This document shows positions 55,618 to 64,000 of a DNA stretch of 64,000 bases, one piece after another; position 1 is the stretch's first letter, and the number at the start of each line of letters is the position of its first letter. The notes under the pieces are model-generated. The model was not told where the DNA came from and searched no databases. It was given only the letters and a program-made list of their open reading frames with translations. Both the position numbers and the translations under genes were made by a program. Source of the DNA: Marinobacter arenosus (GTDB lineage: Bacteria; Pseudomonadota; Gammaproteobacteria; Pseudomonadales; Oleiphilaceae); the NCBI RefSeq assembly GCF_019264345.1, contig NZ_JAHVAO010000001.1, forward strand, positions 124,001 to 188,000, given 5' to 3'.

Positions 55618-57765
55618 ATGATTTACGAAGGTAAAGCCATCACGGTTAAAGAGATCGAAGGCGGGATCGCTCAGTTGAACTTTGACTTGCAGGGCGAGTC
55701 AGTGAACAAGTTCAACCGTCTCACTATCGAAGAGCTGGGTGCCGCTACTGACGCAATCAAAGCGCAGAAGAACCTCAAGGGTCTGGTAGTTACCAGTTCC
55801 AAGGACAGCTTTATTGTTGGCGCCGACATTACCGAATTCACCGAGCTGTTTGCCGGCTCGGAAGAGGATCTGGTAGCCAACAACCTCAAGGCCAACGAAG
55901 TGTTCAATGCGGTTGAGGACCTTCCGTTCCCGACCGTGACCGCCATTAATGGCATGGCGCTGGGTGGTGGTTTTGAAATGTGCCTGGCCACCGATTACCG
56001 CGTCATGGACAAGAAAGCGAAGGTCGGGCTGCCGGAAGTCAAGCTGGGTATCTTCCCCGGCTTCGGCGGTACTGTACGTCTGTCTCGTCTGGTGGGTGTG
56101 GATAACGCCGTTGAGTGGATCAGCGGTGGCACCGAGAACCGGGCTGACGCGGCACTGAAAGTCGGTGCTGTCGACGCGGTTGTCGAATCCGACAAGCTGG
56201 TAGAGGCTGCCGTTGGCATCATCAATCAGTGCAACGACGGCAAGCTGGACAACCAGGCCCGTCGGGAAGAAAAGAAAGGCAAGATCAAGCTCAATGCCAT
56301 GGAAAGCATGATGGCGTTCGAGATCTCCAAGGCGTTCGTTGCCGGCAAGGCTGGCAAGAACTACCCGGCTCCGGTTGAGGCCATCAAGGTCATGCAGAAG
56401 CATGCTGGCATGACCCGCGACAAGGCGATTGAAGTTGAAGCCAAGGGCTTTGCCAAGATGGCGAAGACCAACGTTGCTGCCTGTCTGGTTGGTCTGTTCC
56501 TGAATGACCAGGAGCTCAAGAAGAAAGCCAAGGCCTGGGAAAAAGAAGCCAACGAGGTCAATCTGGCCGCGGTACTGGGCGCTGGCATCATGGGTGGCGG
56601 TGTCGCCTTCCAGTCGGCTCTCAAGGGCACGCCGATCATCATGAAAGACATCAACCAGGACGGCATCAAGCTGGGCCTGGATGAGGCCAAGAAGCTCCTC
56701 GCCAAGCGTGTGTCCAAGGGCAAGATGGACGCCAGCAAGATGGCGGACGTGCTGAACAGCATTACGCCCACGCTGAACTACGGCGACTTCAAGAACGTTG
56801 ACCTGGTAGTAGAGGCGGTTGTTGAGAACCCGAAGGTGAAGGACGCGGTTCTGCGCGAGACCGAAGATGCGGTTCGTGAAGACGCCATCCTGACCTCCAA
56901 CACGTCCACGATTTCCATTGATCTGTTGGCCAAGAACCTGAAGCGCCCGGAAAACTTCTGTGGCATGCATTTCTTCAACCCGGTACACATGATGCCCCTG
57001 GTTGAGGTTATCCGTGGCAAGAAGACCAGTGATCGCGCTATCGCGACCACGGTTGCTTACGCCAAGGCCATGGGCAAGACGCCGATCGTCGTCAACGACT
57101 GCCCGGGCTTCCTGGTCAACCGCGTTCTGTTCCCGTACTTCGGCGGCTTTGCCGGCCTGGTTCGCGACGGTGCTGACTTCCAGAAAGTCGACAAGGTAAT
57201 GGAAAAGTTTGGTTGGCCGATGGGCCCCGCGTACCTGCTGGACGTGGTCGGCATGGACACCGCCAAACACGCCAACGAAGTGATGGCCGAAGGTTTCCCG
57301 GATCGCATGAAGGACGAGAACAAGTCCGCCATTGATGTGATGTTCGAGAACAAGCGCTACGGCCAGAAGAACGACAAGGGTTTCTACAAGTACGAAACCG
57401 ATAAGAAGGGCAAGCCCAAGAAGGTTGTAGACGAAGAAACCTACAAGCTGATTGAGCCTGTTGTTCAGGGTAAGAAGGACTTTGATGAAGAAGACATCAT
57501 TGCCCGGATGATGATCCCGCTGTGCCTCGAGACCGTTCGTTGCCTGGAAGACGGCATCGTTGAGGATCCGGCCGACGCGGATATGGGTCTGATCTTCGGT
57601 ATCGGCTTCCCGCCGTTCCGTGGTGGCGCCCTGCGCTATATCGACGACATGGGTGTAGACAAGTTCGTCGAGCTGGCAGACAAGTACGCAGATCTTGGTC
57701 CTCTTTATCACCCGACCGAGAAGCTGCGTGAAATGGCCAAGACTGGCAAAAAGTTCTTTGGCTAA
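55618..57765 (+). CDS. fadB: fatty acid oxidation complex alpha subunit
   Basis: Enoyl-CoA hydratase, 3-hydroxyacyl-CoA dehydrogenase and isomerase in one chain, 715 residues (the Pseudomonas length). Start ATG at 55618 with GGAGAT upstream. Hydratase domain at 1-190 ([36 protein letters not shown]), dehydrogenase at 310-500 ([19 protein letters not shown] nucleotide fold, [18 protein letters not shown]). Forms the alpha2beta2 complex with FadA, encoded 33 bases downstream. Confidence 0.98.
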   Translation: MIYEGKAITVKEIEGGIAQLNFDLQGESVNKFNRLTIEELGAATDAIKAQKNLKGLVVTSSKDSFIVGADITEFTELFAGSEEDLVANNLKANEVFNAVEDLPFPTVTAINGMALGGGFEMCLATDYRVMDKKAKVGLPEVKLGIFPGFGGTVRLSRLVGVDNAVEWISGGTENRADAALKVGAVDAVVESDKLVEAAVGIINQCNDGKLDNQARREEKKGKIKLNAMESMMAFEISKAFVAGKAGKNYPAPVEAIKVMQKHAGMTRDKAIEVEAKGFAKMAKTNVAACLVGLFLNDQELKKKAKAWEKEANEVNLAAVLGAGIMGGGVAFQSALKGTPIIMKDINQDGIKLGLDEAKKLLAKRVSKGKMDASKMADVLNSITPTLNYGDFKNVDLVVEAVVENPKVKDAVLRETEDAVREDAILTSNTSTISIDLLAKNLKRPENFCGMHFFNPVHMMPLVEVIRGKKTSDRAIATTVAYAKAMGKTPIVVNDCPGFLVNRVLFPYFGGFAGLVRDGADFQKVDKVMEKFGWPMGPAYLLDVVGMDTAKHANEVMAEGFPDRMKDENKSAIDVMFENKRYGQKNDKGFYKYETDKKGKPKKVVDEETYKLIEPVVQGKKDFDEEDIIARMMIPLCLETVRCLEDGIVEDPADADMGLIFGIGFPPFRGGALRYIDDMGVDKFVELADKYADLGPLYHPTEKLREMAKTGKKFFG

Positions 57766-57771
57766 CCCTGA

Positions 57772-58974
<1,203 letters not shown>

Positions 58975-59007
58975 TTCTCGGATGAGAATTGGTAGCGCTC
59001 TCCCAGA

Positions 59008-59038
59008 AGGCCCGGCTGCACGCCGGGCCTTTCTGTTT
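59008..59038 (+). terminator. terminator after fadA
   Basis: AGGCCCGGC (59008-59016), TGCAC, GCCGGGCCT (59022-59030), then TTCTGTTT. A nine-pair stem with a T-rich tail. Confidence 0.85.
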
Positions 59039-59112
59039 CCGGTGGGCCAACGGCCGTTCCGGGTATATAAAAAAGCAGGGCAGAAACCAAAGAATGGGTT
59101 GTCTTGCTATTC

Positions 59113-59141
59113 TTGACCCTGTAAAACAGTGAGCCTATACA
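59113..59141 (+). promoter_or_regulatory. topA promoter with a CTGT-N3-ACAG motif in the spacer
   Basis: TTGACC (59113-59118), 17-base spacer, TATACA (59136-59141): a very good sigma-70 promoter about 100 bases before the topA ATG. The spacer begins with CTGTAAAACAGT (59119-59130). A second near-copy on the opposite orientation, ACTGTTTTTACAG, lies at 59172-59184 in the leader. Confidence 0.7.
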
Positions 59142-59243
59142 GAATGGCGGCGTGTGTTTGTTTTCTAGCCGACTGTTTTTACAGCGAGTTTACGGTTTGC
59201 TGATTTATTGACCGATTTATCGCCAAGGATACAGATCTCCGAT

Positions 59244-61880
59244 ATGGGTAAAAGTCTCGTAATTGTCGAGTCACCAGCGAAAGCGAAGACCATCAACAAA
59301 TACCTCGGCTCTGACTTCATTGTGAAGTCCAGCGTAGGGCACATCCGTGATCTTCCCGTCAGCGGCAGCGGGTCCCAAAGCGATCCGAAAGAGCGCGCAA
59401 GGCAAGCGGCGCTTACCCGCAAGATGAATCCGGAAGAGAAGGCCGCCCATAAGAAACGCAAGGCCCGGGAGCAGTTGGTAGCGCGGATGGGGGTTGATCC
59501 GGACAAGAACTGGGACGCGCGGTACGAGATCCTTCCTGGCAAGGAAAAGGTCGTCAGCGAACTCAAGCGGCTGGCGAAGTCCGCGGATCATATCTATCTC
59601 GCAACGGATTTGGACCGCGAGGGGGAGGCCATTGCCTGGCACCTCCAGCAAACCATTGGCGGCGAGCCTGAGAAGTACCGTCGAGTGGTGTTCAACGAGA
59701 TCACCAAGCGGGCTATTCAGGAAGCGTTCAATGATCCCGGCGCGCTCGACAACAACCGGGTGAATGCGCAGCAGGCGCGTCGATTCCTTGATCGCGTCGT
59801 TGGCTATATGGTCTCTCCATTGCTCTGGGCCAAAATTGCCCGGGGTCTGTCTGCAGGCCGGGTTCAGTCTGTTGCGGTGCGGCTCATTGTTGAGCGCGAA
59901 CGCGAGATCCGGAAGTTTGTACCGGAGGAATTCTGGCAACTGCATGCCAATCTGGCGTCGGCGCAGGCGGAGCAGCCCGTACGGTTCGAGGTTACCCGTC
60001 ATGCGGACAAGCCCTACCGTCCGGTCAACGAAAAGCAGAGCAACGAGCACGTGGAGCGCCTTAAAAGCGGCAGCTTCAGAGTCGCCAAGCGCGAGGACAA
60101 GCCCACCAGGTCCAGGCCTTCGGCTCCGTTTATTACCTCGACGCTGCAACAGGCGGCCAGTAACCGCATGGGGTTCAGCGTCAAGAAGACCATGATGCTG
60201 GCGCAGCGTCTGTACGAAGCTGGCTTCATCACCTACATGCGTACCGACTCCACGAATCTGAGTCAGGACGCCATTGCCGGTTGCCGGGATTACATCAACA
60301 AGCAGTTCGGCGAACGTTACCTGCCGGAAAAGCCGCGGGTTTACGGCAGCAAGGAAGGCGCTCAGGAGGCTCACGAGGCCATCCGTCCGACGGAAGTTAG
60401 CCGCCGGCCTTCGGATATCAGCGGGCTTGAGAAAGACGCTGAGAAGCTCTATGACTTGATCTGGCGGCAGTTCATCGCCTGCCAGATGTCGGATGCCGAG
60501 TTCCTGAGCACCTCAATTGTGGTCGCCAACGGCGATTACGAACTGAGAACTCGTGGCCGGATCATCAAGTTCGACGGTTTCCTGAAAGCCGCTCCTCAGG
60601 CGGCGAAGAAAGACGAAGACGTGGCGCTCCCTGATATTCAGGTGGACGAAGTGCTCGATCTCAAGAAGCTGGATCCGAGCCAGCATTTCACCAAGCCGGC
60701 TCCACGCTACACGGAGGCAAGCCTGGTGAAGGAGCTTGAAAAACAGGGAATTGGGCGACCGTCCACCTATGCCTCGATCATCTCCACCATTCAGGATCGC
60801 GGCTACGTCAGGCTTCAGAATCGTCGCTTCTACGCTGAGAAAATGGGTGAGATTGTCACCGAGCGTCTGACCGAGTCGTTCCCGAACCTGATGGATTTTG
60901 ATTTCACCGCCAAGATGGAAGATGAGCTGGATGAGATCGCCGAGGGGGATGTGGAATGGAAGAAAGTCCTCAACGATTTCTACGGCCGGTTCCGTCAGCA
61001 ACTCGAGACCGCCGAGGGCTCGGAAGGCGACGGCATGCGTGCCAACACGCCGACGGAAACCGATATTCCATGTCCGACCTGTGGCCGGAACATGCAGATA
61101 CGCGTGGCCAGCACCGGTGTCTTCCTGGGCTGCTCGGGCTATTCGCTGCCGCCCAAGGAGCGATGCAAGACCACGATCAACCTGGTTTCGGGTGATGAAG
61201 TTGTCAGTGCCGATGACGACGTGGAAGGTGAAGGCGAGACCCGGCTCTTGCGCAAGAAACGTCGTTGTTCCAAATGTGGCACGGCGATGGACAGCTATTT
61301 GATTGATGAAACCCGGAAGCTGCATGTCTGTGGTAACAATCCGGACTGCTCGGGCTATGAGGTCGAGCAGGGCACATTCCGGATCAAGGGTTATGACGGG
61401 CCTACGCTTGAGTGCGACAAATGCGGTTCCGAGATGCAACTCAAGACCGGCCGCTTCGGCAAGTATTTCGGGTGTACCAACACCGAGTGCAAGAATACCC
61501 GCAAGCTGTTGAAGAATGGCGAGCCGGCACCGCCCAAAATGGACCCGGTACCGATGCCGGAGCTGCAATGCCAGAAGGTGGATGACACCTATGTGCTGCG
61601 CGACGGTGCCTCCGGTTTGTTCCTGGCGGCCAGCAAATTCCCGAAGAATCGGGAGACTCGTCCGCCGCTGGTGAAAGAGATCAAGCCGCATCGCAAGGAA
61701 ATCGATCCGAAATACGACTTCCTCATGGAGGCGCCCGAGGCAGATCCTGAGGGTAATCCGACGGTCATACGGTACAGCCGCAAAACCAAGGAGCAGTACG
61801 TCATGTCGGAAAAAGAGGGCAAGGCGACAGGCTGGTCGGCGTGGTACGTTAACGGCAAGTGGCAGCCGAAAGAAAAATAA
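59244..61880 (+). CDS. topA: DNA topoisomerase I
   Basis: Relaxes negative supercoils by single-strand passage. 878 residues from the ATG at 59244 ([21 protein letters not shown]); an upstream TTG in frame has no ribosome site. Toprim acidic residues in [14 protein letters not shown] (from 121), catalytic Tyr331 in [11 protein letters not shown], and [17 protein letters not shown]. Three C-terminal tetracysteine zinc ribbons ([27 protein letters not shown]) are followed by a basic tail. Confidence 0.98.
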   Translation: MGKSLVIVESPAKAKTINKYLGSDFIVKSSVGHIRDLPVSGSGSQSDPKERARQAALTRKMNPEEKAAHKKRKAREQLVARMGVDPDKNWDARYEILPGKEKVVSELKRLAKSADHIYLATDLDREGEAIAWHLQQTIGGEPEKYRRVVFNEITKRAIQEAFNDPGALDNNRVNAQQARRFLDRVVGYMVSPLLWAKIARGLSAGRVQSVAVRLIVEREREIRKFVPEEFWQLHANLASAQAEQPVRFEVTRHADKPYRPVNEKQSNEHVERLKSGSFRVAKREDKPTRSRPSAPFITSTLQQAASNRMGFSVKKTMMLAQRLYEAGFITYMRTDSTNLSQDAIAGCRDYINKQFGERYLPEKPRVYGSKEGAQEAHEAIRPTEVSRRPSDISGLEKDAEKLYDLIWRQFIACQMSDAEFLSTSIVVANGDYELRTRGRIIKFDGFLKAAPQAAKKDEDVALPDIQVDEVLDLKKLDPSQHFTKPAPRYTEASLVKELEKQGIGRPSTYASIISTIQDRGYVRLQNRRFYAEKMGEIVTERLTESFPNLMDFDFTAKMEDELDEIAEGDVEWKKVLNDFYGRFRQQLETAEGSEGDGMRANTPTETDIPCPTCGRNMQIRVASTGVFLGCSGYSLPPKERCKTTINLVSGDEVVSADDDVEGEGETRLLRKKRRCSKCGTAMDSYLIDETRKLHVCGNNPDCSGYEVEQGTFRIKGYDGPTLECDKCGSEMQLKTGRFGKYFGCTNTECKNTRKLLKNGEPAPPKMDPVPMPELQCQKVDDTYVLRDGASGLFLAASKFPKNRETRPPLVKEIKPHRKEIDPKYDFLMEAPEADPEGNPTVIRYSRKTKEQYVMSEKEGKATGWSAWYVNGKWQPKEK

Positions 61881-61896
61881 GATCGACCGGTTGTAC

Positions 61897-61925
61897 AAAA
61901 AAAGGGGGCTTTTGCCCCCTTTTTC
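61897..61925. terminator. bidirectional terminator after topA
   Basis: GGGGGC-TTTT-GCCCCC with A7 on the left and T5 on the right (61897-61925). It terminates topA on the plus strand and the dehydrogenase gene on the minus strand. Confidence 0.9.
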
Positions 61926-61932
61926 GTTACAT

Positions 61933-62805
61933 TTATCGGAATTTGCGCAATCGTTGAATCAGCGAGGAGGTGTCCCAGCGGCGCCCACCCATTTCCTGGA
62001 CATCGCCGTAGAACTGATCCACGAGTGCCGTCACGGGTAGGGAGGCCTTGACCTTGCGGGCCTCCTCCAGGCAAATGCCGAGATCCTTGCGCATCCAGTC
62101 AACGGCGAAGCCATGGTCGAACTCACCGTTGATCATGGTGCCCGAGCGGTTTTCCATCTGCCAGGATTGGGCCGCGCCTTTCGAGATCACATCCACGACT
62201 TTGGCAACGTCCAGTTGGGCTTGCTCGGCAAAATGCAGGGCTTCCGAAAGGCCTTGAACGAGGCCGGCAATGGCTATCTGATTGACCATTTTGGTTTTCT
62301 GGCCGCTGCCGGCAGGACCGAGCAGATTAACAGCGCGGGCGTAATGATCCATCAGTGGCCGGGCTTTGGCAAAGTCGGATTCCGAGCCGCCGCACATGAC
62401 GGTCAGCTTGCCATTCTCCGCTCCCTGCTGTCCCCCTGACACCGGCGCGTCAATGAATCCCTGATTTCTGCCAGCTGCGCCAGCGGCCAGTCGTTCTGCA
62501 ATACCCGCCGATGCTGTCGTGTGATCGACTAGGATGGCGCCCTCCGGGGCGTTGCTGATGATGCCCTCGTCGCCTTCAAAGACTTCGATCAGGTCCTTGT
62601 CTGCGCCGACACAGGTCATGACAAAGTCTGCGTCTTTCACCGCCTCGGCAATCGACTTGCAGGCCTCACCAGGGTAATCCTTGGCCCATTGCTCAGCCTT
62701 GGCGTGTGTCCGATTCCATACTCTGACGTTAATCCCGGCGTTCGCCAGGTGTCCGGCCATCGGGTAACCCATAACCCCGAGGCCAATAAAAGTTGCCGTA
62801 GTCAT
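61933..62805 (-). CDS. beta-hydroxyacid dehydrogenase, 3-hydroxyisobutyrate dehydrogenase family
   Basis: 290 residues. N-terminal FIGLGVMGYPMAGHLANAG (GxGxxG, NAD(P) fold), DAPVSGGQQGAENGKLTVMCGG substrate loop, catalytic Lys in the GSGQKTKMVNQIAIAGLVQGLSEAL helix and a C-terminal helical domain. Family members oxidise 3-hydroxyisobutyrate or reduce tartronate semialdehyde; the exact substrate is not decided. AGGAG before the ATG. Confidence 0.92.
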   Translation of the reverse strand: MTTATFIGLGVMGYPMAGHLANAGINVRVWNRTHAKAEQWAKDYPGEACKSIAEAVKDADFVMTCVGADKDLIEVFEGDEGIISNAPEGAILVDHTTASAGIAERLAAGAAGRNQGFIDAPVSGGQQGAENGKLTVMCGGSESDFAKARPLMDHYARAVNLLGPAGSGQKTKMVNQIAIAGLVQGLSEALHFAEQAQLDVAKVVDVISKGAAQSWQMENRSGTMINGEFDHGFAVDWMRKDLGICLEEARKVKASLPVTALVDQFYGDVQEMGGRRWDTSSLIQRLRKFR

Positions 62806-62900
62806 AGTCCGCTCCTGAAGTCGTGATTCGGTTCTTGTGATCAGAAGTTATCACAGTCGCGTTGTCTGCTTTGGTAGAACTTTAGTGTAGGGGATGGCAC

Positions 62901-62932
62901 AAAAAAAAGGCCGCTGATTTCAGCGGCCTTTT
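62901..62932 (-). terminator. terminator after gltA
   Basis: GGCCGCTG pairs with CAGCGGCC around ATTT; on the minus strand it is followed by a run of eight T. Lies 30 bases past the gltA stop. Confidence 0.92.
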
Positions 62933-62961
62933 CCGATTGCTCCAATGAGCAGGTACCGGGC

Positions 62962-64000
62962 TTACTTCTTCGGGTAGTCCCGAGCGTCGGACCCAGTGTA
63001 GAGCTGGCGCGGACGGCCGATACGGTAGTTGCCGCTGACCATCTCGTTCCAGTGGGAGAACCAGCCAATGGTGCGGGACAGGGCAAAAATGACGGTGAAC
63101 ATCGACGTCGGGATGCCGATCGCCTTGAGGATCAGGCCGGAATAGAAGTCTACGTTCGGGTACAGTTTGCGCTGTACGAAGTACTCGTCTTCCAGGGCGA
63201 TTTTTTCAAGGCGCTGGGCGATTTTCAGGAGCGGATCGTTTTCCAGGCCAAGCTCAGTCAGAACCTCGTGCGCAGTTTCGGCCATGACCTTCGCGCGCGG
63301 GTCGAAATTCTTGTAAACCCTGTGGCCGAAGCCCATCAGGCGGAACGGGTCGTCCTTGTCCTTGGCTTTGGCGATGAACTTCTCGATGTTTGATTCGTCG
63401 CCGATCTCCGCGAGCATGTCCAGAACGGCTTCGTTTGCGCCACCGTGCGCGGGGCCCCAGAGTGCTGCAATGCCGGATGCAATGCAGGCGTACGGATTGG
63501 CGCCGGTAGAGCCTGCCAGGCGGACCGTTGACGTCGAGGCGTTCTGCTCGTGGTCAGCGTGAAGGATAAAGATCTTGTCCATGGCTTTGGCCAGGACCGG
63601 GTTAGGCTTATATTCCTCGCAGGGAACGCCAAACATCATCTGAAGGAAGTTTTCAGAGTAAGACAGGTCGTTCCGCGGATACATGAACGGCTGGCCAATG
63701 CTGTATTTGTAACACCACGCAGCGATGGTCGGCATCTTCGCAATCAGGCGATGCGCAGTGATGTCCCGCTGGTGCTCGCTGGTGACGTCCATCTGATCGT
63801 GATAGAAGGCAGACAGGGCGCCGACCACGCCGCACATGATCGCCATCGGATGGGCGTCGCGACGGAAACCGTGGAAGAAGTTCCGCATCTGGTCATGCAG
63901 CATGGTGTGGTTCTTGATGGTGTCGTGGAACCGCTTGTTTTCTTCCGCCGTCGGCAGTTCGCCCTTCAGCAGCAGGTAGCAGACTTCGAGGTAGTCCGAA
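62962..64000 (-). CDS. gltA: citrate synthase (5' partial)
   Basis: Condenses acetyl-CoA and oxaloacetate at the entry of the TCA cycle. The gene continues past the window's right edge; 345 C-terminal residues are visible, in frame to the edge ([21 protein letters not shown] at the cut). Catalytic His in [17 protein letters not shown] and [15 protein letters not shown], and the Asp in [21 protein letters not shown]. The sequence is the hexameric, NADH-inhibited type of gammaproteobacteria. The terminator at 62901-62932 follows. Confidence 0.97.
   Translation of the reverse strand, partial: SDYLEVCYLLLKGELPTAEENKRFHDTIKNHTMLHDQMRNFFHGFRRDAHPMAIMCGVVGALSAFYHDQMDVTSEHQRDITAHRLIAKMPTIAAWCYKYSIGQPFMYPRNDLSYSENFLQMMFGVPCEEYKPNPVLAKAMDKIFILHADHEQNASTSTVRLAGSTGANPYACIASGIAALWGPAHGGANEAVLDMLAEIGDESNIEKFIAKAKDKDDPFRLMGFGHRVYKNFDPRAKVMAETAHEVLTELGLENDPLLKIAQRLEKIALEDEYFVQRKLYPNVDFYSGLILKAIGIPTSMFTVIFALSRTIGWFSHWNEMVSGNYRIGRPRQLYTGSDARDYPKK

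Noticed and set aside
59119..59130. LexA (SOS) box in the topA promoter
   Set aside because: CTGT and ACAG are separated by 3 bases rather than the 8 of the LexA box, so it is not a LexA site as defined in gammaproteobacteria.
60513..61898. 461-residue frame on the minus strand opposite topA
   Set aside because: A codon-bias shadow of topA with no motifs or ribosome site.

Overview
The window is an ordinary-looking piece of chromosome from a motile, polar-flagellated gammaproteobacterium. Gene order and protein character point to Marinobacter or a close relative. This is inferred from flgBCDE / flgFGHIJKL behind sigma-54-type promoters (Pseudomonas-like), queA-tgt-yajC-secD-secF, suhB<>trmJ-cysE-iscR-iscS, ndk-rlmN-pilW-rodZ-ispG-hisS-yfgM-bamB-der, fadBA with a 715-residue FadB, and lipoproteins with Ser/Asp-rich tethers. 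There are no insertion sequences, integrases, phage genes, CRISPR arrays or rRNA genes, and base composition is even throughout.

Layout. 1-7.3 kb: the 3' part of a degenerate HD-GYP gene, a lipoprotein, a YadGH-type ABC exporter, queF, a membrane class III nucleotide cyclase sitting 1 base behind an Mpo1-like gene, and a nitroreductase. 7.4-18.8 kb: flagellar rod, hook, ring and hook-junction genes in two sigma-54 units. 18.9-20.3 kb: tRNA-Leu(CAA) and two overlapping lipoprotein genes. 20.4-25.9 kb: queuosine genes queA-tgt, then yajC-secD-secF. 26-38.3 kb: suhB on the minus strand and, divergently, a long housekeeping run from trmJ to bamB. 38.3-45.6 kb: der, then on the minus strand a GGDEF/EAL protein, ackA and pta. 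45.8-50.2 kb: a 49-residue membrane protein, tRNA-Glu(TTC), an epimerase-like gene, a CbiX-like gene, a DUF924 gene, a TetR regulator, an L,D-transpeptidase and tRNA-Gly(GCC). 50.3-64 kb: a MOSC protein, uup with an overlapping cysteine-rich partner, a universal stress protein, a secreted helical protein, fadBA, topA, a beta-hydroxyacid dehydrogenase, and citrate synthase cut by the window edge.

How the genes work together. Three queuosine genes (queF, queA, tgt) lie within 20 kb. YajC-SecD-SecF and BamB/YfgM serve protein export and outer-membrane assembly. PilW and RodZ serve type IV pili and cell shape. FadBA feeds acetyl-CoA to the TCA cycle (gltA), with AckA-Pta as the overflow branch. 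Nucleotide second messengers recur: a class III cyclase, an intact GGDEF/EAL enzyme apparently co-transcribed with ackA-pta, and an HD-GYP protein that has lost its metal ligands.

I do not see an obviously new multi-gene system. The most interesting signals are lineage-specific decay inside conserved neighbourhoods. SuhB keeps its locus but has lost the metal-binding Asp motif of inositol monophosphatases. The isc locus is reduced to iscR-iscS, and IscS lacks the C-terminal tail that normally docks IscU. Regulatory elements worth checking are an IscR type-1 site at iscR, two sigma-54 promoters, a CTGT/ACAG motif inside the topA promoter spacer, and a PsrA-like site upstream of fadBA.
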